Source: Pseudoselenomonas ruminis (GTDB lineage Bacteria > Bacillota > Negativicutes > Selenomonadales > Selenomonadaceae). From it: a stretch of 64,000 bases of DNA. The notes beneath the pieces were generated by a model. The model saw only the letters and a list, made by a program, of their open reading frames with translations, was not told the origin of the DNA and did no database searches. Both the position numbers and the translations under genes were made by a program. The first letter of the stretch is position 1, and the number at the start of each line of letters is the position of its first letter. Positions 62,017-64,000 of the stretch are shown here, one piece after another. Location: assembly GCF_008271295.1 (NCBI RefSeq), contig NZ_VTOY01000003.1, positions 186,001-250,000 of the forward strand, in the 5' to 3' direction.

Positions 62017-62832
62017 ATGGAAACAACGGAGAGAGAAGAGCAGGAAATGCAGCCAATAAAAAGCAATCGAAAAGTCCGCCGCAGCCCACGAAGAATCATA
62101 AAGGGACTTTTATTCCTGCTTATATGCGGAAGCATAATGGGAATTGTCATTTATTCGCCCCTGTTTACGTTTCAACGGTTGAATTTGAATGGCAATTCGT
62201 ATTTGAACAGTGATGATGTTATGGAGATTGGCAGAATTCAGAAGGGAAACCCACTGTTTCAGCTAAAAACAGATGAGATCACGCAAAATCTCATGCATGA
62301 CCTGCGCATTGAATCGGCAGTGGTACGCAGACGGCTGCCAGACACGATTGAGATTGACATTACAGAACGAGTGCCGGTAGCAACTGCAATCTGTGATTAT
62401 GGTTATATTGATTTTGACCGGCAGGGAAAAGTCATCCATAGTTATCGGTCACTGCATAAAATGCCTATTCCGTTGATAACGGGAACTACCCTGCATGATT
62501 TATACATCGGTGATGATAACAAGGACGAGCAAGTGGCACAAATTCTTATGTTCCTGCAAAAACTCAATGCGGATGCACTCAATCAGATTTCGGAAATCAA
62601 TATGGCCAATCCGGAACAGATAACTGCCTATACGACAAATGGCGTGCAAATACGGTTGGGATCGATGGAGAGACTGGATGAGAAGGCAAAACTCACGCAG
62701 GATTTCCTGGATAACCTTCCGGGCAGCCGTCATTCGATTGAGTATGTCGATTTCAGCTACACTGCCCCCTTTATCCGCTTGAAGCATATGCCGAAGGAAA
62801 AAGAGACTGTCGTTGATGCCAATGCACAGTAA
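62017..62832 (+). CDS. ftsQ: Cell-division protein FtsQ/DivIB
   Basis: A 271-residue bitopic division protein. Basic cytoplasmic N terminus (SNRKVRRSPRR), one span (IIKGLLFLLICGSIMGIVIY), a POTRA domain (FTFQRLNLNGNSYLNSDDVMEIGRI to IEIDITERVPVATAI) and a beta domain. It assembles with FtsL and FtsB at the septum. The ATG at 62017 has GGGAG nine bases upstream; a GTG at 62008 is the alternative. ftsA, commonly next, is absent. Confidence 0.92.
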   Translation: METTEREEQEMQPIKSNRKVRRSPRRIIKGLLFLLICGSIMGIVIYSPLFTFQRLNLNGNSYLNSDDVMEIGRIQKGNPLFQLKTDEITQNLMHDLRIESAVVRRRLPDTIEIDITERVPVATAICDYGYIDFDRQGKVIHSYRSLHKMPIPLITGTTLHDLYIGDDNKDEQVAQILMFLQKLNADALNQISEINMANPEQITAYTTNGVQIRLGSMERLDEKAKLTQDFLDNLPGSRHSIEYVDFSYTAPFIRLKHMPKEKETVVDANAQ

Positions 62833-62915
62833 ATAAAGCTTGTTTGGATGGAATTCTGGAAGTTTTTTCGGAAAAGCTATGGAATTCAATGCAAAATGAT
62901 GATAAAATAAAACGG

Positions 62916-62921
62916 TATAAT
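62916..62921 (+). promoter_or_regulatory. TATAAT box in the ftsQ-ftsZ gap
   Basis: A perfect -10 hexamer 66 bases before ftsZ; no good -35 at 16-18 bases. A second TATAAT at 62963-62968 has TAGACA upstream but only 14 bases away. The 155-base gap therefore probably contains a promoter for ftsZ, not precisely placed. Confidence 0.4.
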
Positions 62922-62987
62922 TGTGTAGATTGGCAAATGTGGTAGACAATCACATTACAGAATATAATCGTCATGGGGGTTAATGCA

Positions 62988-64000
62988 GTGTTTGAATTGG
63001 ATGATAATGGCCTGGATCAACTGGCTACAATTAAAGTAATAGGTGTTGGCGGTGGCGGCAGCAATGCAGTCAACCGTATGATTAATCTTGGCCTTCAGGG
63101 CGTAGAGTTTATTGCCGTAAATACGGATGCGCAGGCTTTGATGAAATCGCTGGCGCCAAAACGCATGCAGATTGGCGAAAAGCTTACGCGTGGTCTTGGT
63201 GCAGGTGCCCAGCCGGAAATTGGACAGAAGGCTGCTGAGGAAAGCCGCGATGATATTCTGGAAGCACTCCGTGGCGCCGATATGGTATTCGTAACTGCCG
63301 GCATGGGCGGTGGAACGGGTACTGGTGCAGCACCGGTAGTGGCAGAATGTGCGCGTGAAATTGGTGCACTGACAGTAGGCGTTGTAACGCGTCCATTCTC
63401 TTTCGAGGGCATGAAACGCCGCCGCAATGCGGAGTTCGGTATTGCCAATCTCAAAAAACATGTGGATACGATTATTACGATTCCGAATGACCGTTTGATG
63501 CAGGTCGTTGATAAGAAAACGCCGATTACGCAGGCTTTCAGCATTGCGGATGATGTGTTGCGCCAGGGCGTAAAAGGTATTGCTGACCTCATTGCGCTGC
63601 CGGGACTTATCAACCTTGACTTTGCTGACGTGAAGAATATCATGAGCAATGCTGGTTCGGCTTTGATGGGTATTGGTGAAGCTTCGGGTGAGAATGCGGC
63701 TGTAGAGGCTGCTAAAGCGGCTATTGCATCGCCACTGCTGGAAACCAGTATCGATGGTGCGCGCGGCATTCTGCTTAATGTCACTGGTGCAGAGGAAAAT
63801 CTCAGCATGTTTGAGGTTACCGAAGCATCGAATTCCATTGAAGAAGCTGCTGACAGCCAGGCAAACATTATTTGGGGTGCTGCTGTCGATAATACGATGG
63901 GGGATGCTGTACGTGTTACGGTTATCGCCACTGGTTTTGATGCGCCGGAAGAGATTGGTGTCCAGTCTACGGCACAGCCTGCAGTGAGCACGGCTTCTGT
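62988..64000 (+). CDS. ftsZ: Cell-division GTPase FtsZ (3' end beyond window)
   Basis: The first 337 residues of the tubulin-like Z-ring protein. Visible are [24 protein letters not shown], the tubulin signature [12 protein letters not shown], the T7-loop region [13 protein letters not shown] and the end of the globular domain ([15 protein letters not shown]). The C-terminal linker and conserved tail that bind MinC or FtsA lie outside the window. The GTG start at 62988 has GGGGGT eight bases upstream; an in-frame ATG at 62973 has no ribosome binding site. Confidence 0.96.
   Translation, partial: MFELDDNGLDQLATIKVIGVGGGGSNAVNRMINLGLQGVEFIAVNTDAQALMKSLAPKRMQIGEKLTRGLGAGAQPEIGQKAAEESRDDILEALRGADMVFVTAGMGGGTGTGAAPVVAECAREIGALTVGVVTRPFSFEGMKRRRNAEFGIANLKKHVDTIITIPNDRLMQVVDKKTPITQAFSIADDVLRQGVKGIADLIALPGLINLDFADVKNIMSNAGSALMGIGEASGENAAVEAAKAAIASPLLETSIDGARGILLNVTGAEENLSMFEVTEASNSIEEAADSQANIIWGAAVDNTMGDAVRVTVIATGFDAPEEIGVQSTAQPAVSTAS

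Overview
The window reads as a stretch of chromosome from a motile, Gram-negative-staining Firmicute of the Negativicutes, most likely a Selenomonas-like member of the Selenomonadales. The reasons are: a Bacillus/Clostridium-style fla/che operon with FliY, CheC, CheD and a SwrB-like tail gene; the Firmicute order rpsB-tsf-pyrH-frr-uppS-cdsA-dxr-rseP-ispG-proS; a MurE of the meso-diaminopimelate type; and roughly even base composition. This assignment is inferred from gene content and was not tested by database search. There are no insertion sequences, prophage genes, CRISPR arrays or rRNA genes.

Layout. (1) 1-19.7 kb: the downstream half of a large flagellar/chemotaxis operon on the + strand: fliM (3' end), fliY, cheY, fliO-P-Q-R, flhB, flhA, flhF, flhG, a PilZ gene, cheB, cheA, cheW, cheC, cheD, a two-TM orphan, fliA (sigma-28), a FapA/DUF342 gene, a charged small protein and a SwrB-like protein, closed by a bidirectional terminator. 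(2) 19.7-26.2 kb: a mixed segment with a solitary trpD on the minus strand, divergent from a tRNA-Pro/tRNA-Arg pair, then a FIST-GGDEF protein, an ArsB/NhaD-type permease, a DUF4321 protein, maf and radC. (3) 26.3-33.6 kb: a cell-shape and division-site operon, mreB-mreC-mreD-mrdA-minC-minD-minE-rodA. (4) 33.7-39.2 kb: a fused B12-binding radical SAM/DUF2344 protein, RNase G, and a dicarboxylate/glutamate:cation symporter with its own promoter. (5) 39.2-49.7 kb: translation, envelope-lipid and isoprenoid genes rpsB to proS, with a small PASTA-like gene and a ferredoxin inserted after frr. (6) 49.7-51.0 kb: a DUF1858 gene (minus strand) and a membrane-anchored polysaccharide deacetylase. (7) 51.1-64.0 kb: the division and cell-wall (dcw) cluster mraZ-rsmH-ftsL-murE-murF-mraY-murD-murG-murC-ddl-ftsQ-ftsZ (cut by the window end).

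How the genes fit together. Region 1 builds the flagellar export gate, places the flagellum (FlhF/FlhG), tunes the switch by CheY phosphorylation, and adapts through both CheB and CheC/CheD. A c-di-GMP-binding PilZ protein lies in the operon, and a possible c-di-GMP synthase (FIST-GGDEF) lies 11 kb away. Regions 3 and 7 together supply wall elongation, septum placement by an oscillating Min system, and peptidoglycan precursors from UDP-MurNAc-L-Ala to lipid II. Region 5 supplies undecaprenyl phosphate (uppS), phospholipid precursor (cdsA) and two steps of the MEP pathway (dxr, ispG).

No clearly new multi-gene system is visible. The most interesting items are regulatory and architectural. They include an rpsB leader whose hairpin arm can also pair next to the ribosome binding site, a MraZ operator with strict 10-bp periodicity, a possible terminator-controlled leader before the NhaD-like gene, a dcw cluster without ftsI, ftsW, murB or ftsA, and several small lineage-type genes of unknown role inside essential operons.
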